A stretch of DNA of 64,000 nt from Apostichopus japonicus. Lineage: Eukaryota; Echinodermata; Holothuroidea; Aspidochirotida; Stichopodidae. The stretch spans positions 9,750,917-9,814,916 of the forward strand of contig NC_092571.1 of assembly GCF_037975245.1 (NCBI RefSeq), given 5' to 3'. A model generated the notes under the pieces. The model saw only the letters and a list, made by a program, of their open reading frames with translations. It searched no databases and was not told the DNA's origin. Each line of letters starts with the position of its first letter. Position 1 is the stretch's first letter. Position numbers and translations under genes: made by a program. Positions 61,649-64,000 of the stretch are shown here, piece by piece.

Positions 61649-63494
61649 ACTTACTAATATATAATTAGGTAAAACGTGGCATTTCCGAAGGTCAATTTCT
61701 CAGTCATTTACTAATTTTTAAGTATGGTAATAGTTGAATTTGATAACCGGAAGTTGTTAAATCCAATCCTTTTTCCAAAAAAAAAAAAAAAATCAGGAGT
61801 GCAAGGGAATTTCGCCCGTATGTTCCGAACGTAACTTAACCACTTTCGAACATTCTAATTCAGTTATTTAACTTTGAAGTGAAATTCATTTTCTCCTTTT
61901 TTTCATCTGTTACCGTCTAGGGAAGTCCAGTTGTAACTCTGGATCATGAGTATATAACATAACACTATTAACGTTTTATTTACACAATACCTTTCCCAGC
62001 TATTTATGGTAATACTATCCTAAAAGCTTGAGCCTTATTTTATCAGATTATTAGATGTGATTATTCACTGAACTGAAGTGTACCTTTTACTCTCTAGTTT
62101 GCAATTGGCTAACACGCTTTGTATAATTTTGTAAACAAGTTCACATTTTGTACATTTTTCAAAACATGATAACGTTACCATGCACTTTTTGTCTGTGTAT
62201 TTACTTAGTTAAAAAAACATCATTTTGGCAGCATTTACTTCATCGAATGGATCTTCACTTCATGTGAATGTCTATATACGTATTCGGTTTTAATTATTTT
62301 GATTATTTTACTATAAGTCGTCAAATTAAGACATTTTACCATCGTTTTCTATAGAGAAAACAACAGAAGAAAAATATAACGGTAAATTAAGGTTACTGAA
62401 GAGTATATTTCCATACGTTACAGCAGTTTTCTTGTTTACGTACTCAGCGTCCAAGAGCAAAGTAATTTCATGGATACAGACAGAATAATCGGCTGTTCAT
62501 TAAAAACGAGGCATTAACTGACGTTGGTACATTACCCCCGTCGTAGTGAATCAATGTTACGGTCTACTCTCACATATCGTTTCACATATCGACGGGATCG
62601 TCACTTCATGTGAATGTTTATAAACGTATTCACTTCTTAATAATTAATCATATTGCAATAAGTCGTCAAATTAAATGTCTCACCGTTAATCCCTATAAAG
62701 AAATGTTTCCGTAAATTAAAGTTATTTAAGTGTTTATTTCTTTATGTAATAATATTTCTCTATTTAAACTACTCAACATGCGATAGAAGAATATACTTTT
62801 ATAAATACAAGCAGAAACAAGAGGCTATTTATTTAGCGAAAAATAACATTACGATACGTTGGAACATTACCGAGTAGGTGCACTATTCCTTTCCTATTTA
62901 CCGTCTTTGTCTTACATCAGAGACAACTGAGGTTATCTACATTCTTCCTACTCTGACTTTAAACTGACAACTTTGTATTACTATAAACCTTTAGTGTCAT
63001 ATACGATGAGAGGAACCCTTCTAGGTCTGAATTAGTGAATAAGTCGAGGTTCTATGCGACTGCCGCTCAGCTTCGTGTGTGTGATTTATTTTAAAACCTT
63101 GTGCCTTGTTTCAGCAGATTATTACATTCGCTGAACTGGAGTTTATACCCCTTTTTCACTGTCATGAAAGTTGGTTAAGAGTTTATTTAAATTTAAAACA
63201 ATTTTCTTGTTCAAGTGGTCAACATTTGAGATCAAACAGATACCGTTATGACTACAGCCAACACAATTAGCCATTCTGTCATTACAAAGCATTAACAACC
63301 GTATCTTAACGTTGAAGTTTAAACATAATTTGAATATATGGTGAGAAAATCTACATTAAGTTTGCTTTTGTCCATGTTTCAAAGTATTTTCATTGCCATT
63401 AACACAATTATGCACAATCAATCAATCAATAGTCATAAGCCAAATTGGCCAGTTGACCTCCCCGCAGTTTATAAAAAATCTTAGGTTTGTAACC

Positions 63495-63710
63495 TTTTAT
63501 AATTATGCACAAGCCTGCACATCCCTGCTCGATGTCATAGCACAATCCTGGACAATGCCACGAGAACAGTGCTTCGCCATTATGCGCAATCCTTTGCAAT
63601 GCTATGAAGATAATCCTGCACAATGCCATTAACACAATCCTGTACAAAGCCATGAACACAATGCTTCACATTCCTGTGCAATGCTATGAACACAATCTTA
63701 AGTTAGCGGC
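63495..63710. repeat. Degenerate ~30-bp minisatellite
   Basis: Words of the type 'cacaatcctg(c/t)acaatgcca(t)gaa' recur about seven times with variable spacing. The overlapping open frames on both strands are probably repeat artefacts. Confidence 0.8.
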
Positions 63711-64000
63711 AAAATGACGTAAAACAAAAGTCAACATATGACCTTTGTTAACTTACTGCAAGATTCCGGAACTGTAGATAAGCCGAAGAGAAGAGTGACT
63801 TCCTTATAATATTCATTATGACGTCACAGTGTATTGTTATAAGACCAGCGACCGAAATATAATTTAAAACAATTAATATGAAACGTATTCAATACAAAGA
63901 TAAAAGACATTTCTGGGCGCCTTAAAGTATTATGTAAGCTTTCCAAACACAATTCTATGCATTATATCATTAAGTATCCAACATTAAATATTCGAATTCC

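Larger units (their letters stand above)
27280..63320 (-). repeat. Large degenerate tandem repeat domain with splice-like modules
   Basis: Units of about 500-900 bp recur across 36 kb in one orientation. Landmarks on the + strand, in order: 'gtgacgtcggtatatta' with 'gtcgtgaatcc'; 'gaactgtagtatactttc'; 'tttggcagcatttacttcat'; 'cttcatgtgaatgtctata'; 'aaaatgtcttacc' with 'tatagagaaa'; and 'actcaacatgcgagagcag'. Copies between 27 and 38 kb and between 45 and 57.8 kb are highly diverged. Others were re-amplified recently (38.5-45 kb, 57.9-61.5 kb). On the minus strand 'gtcttacc..ctatagagaaa' reads as acceptor, 6 or 9 nt, donor. I see no long open frame. The strand is assigned from these splice-like modules. 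Confidence 0.8.

Overview
This is a eukaryotic window, not a bacterial one. It is AT-rich and mostly non-coding, with short exons bounded by GT/AG splice sites, long stretches of tandem and interspersed repeats, non-LTR retrotransposon remnants, short hAT-type elements with exact 8-bp target duplications, and tRNA-derived sequences. The style fits a marine invertebrate (for example an echinoderm, hemichordate or mollusc), but I cannot name the species from the sequence alone.

Region 1 (1-12.4 kb, + strand) is the only protein-coding gene I can support well. Its 5' end lies outside the window. It starts here with a diverged 45-nt exon, followed by eleven nearly identical 45-nt exons, each in a tandem unit of about 490 bp (1.2-6.6 kb). 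Seven further small exons follow, whose splice phases chain without a break. A 2.2-kb terminal exon encodes an acidic leader, two C2H2/C2HC zinc fingers, a tyrosine-recombinase-like core and a C-terminal Myb/SANT-like segment. The chained model codes for about 1047 residues in this window.

Region 2 (12.4-27 kb) holds tandem 3' flanking repeats, a hAT MITE, several microsatellites, a minus-strand hammerhead ribozyme beside a tRNA-like sequence, two dead LINE 3' ends (one flanked by 91-bp direct repeats), a heptamer satellite and a 1.2-kb hexamer satellite with higher-order structure.

Region 3 (27-63.4 kb) is one old, locally re-amplified tandem repeat domain with units of about 500-900 bp. 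On the minus strand, almost every unit keeps a polypyrimidine-like stretch, an AG, exactly 6 or 9 nt, and then a GTAAG-type donor. I count 38 such modules. They look like an array of microexons or ratchet-type splice points and are the strongest candidate for an undescribed system. Inside this domain lie a recently amplified array of 516-bp units bounded by inverted repeats, an 870-bp array broken by a nested pair of hAT elements, an ACGT-palindrome array and a tRNA-derived element.

The two large arrays share a theme: frame-preserving small exons multiplied together with their introns. No rRNA genes, confident tRNA genes or CRISPR arrays were seen.
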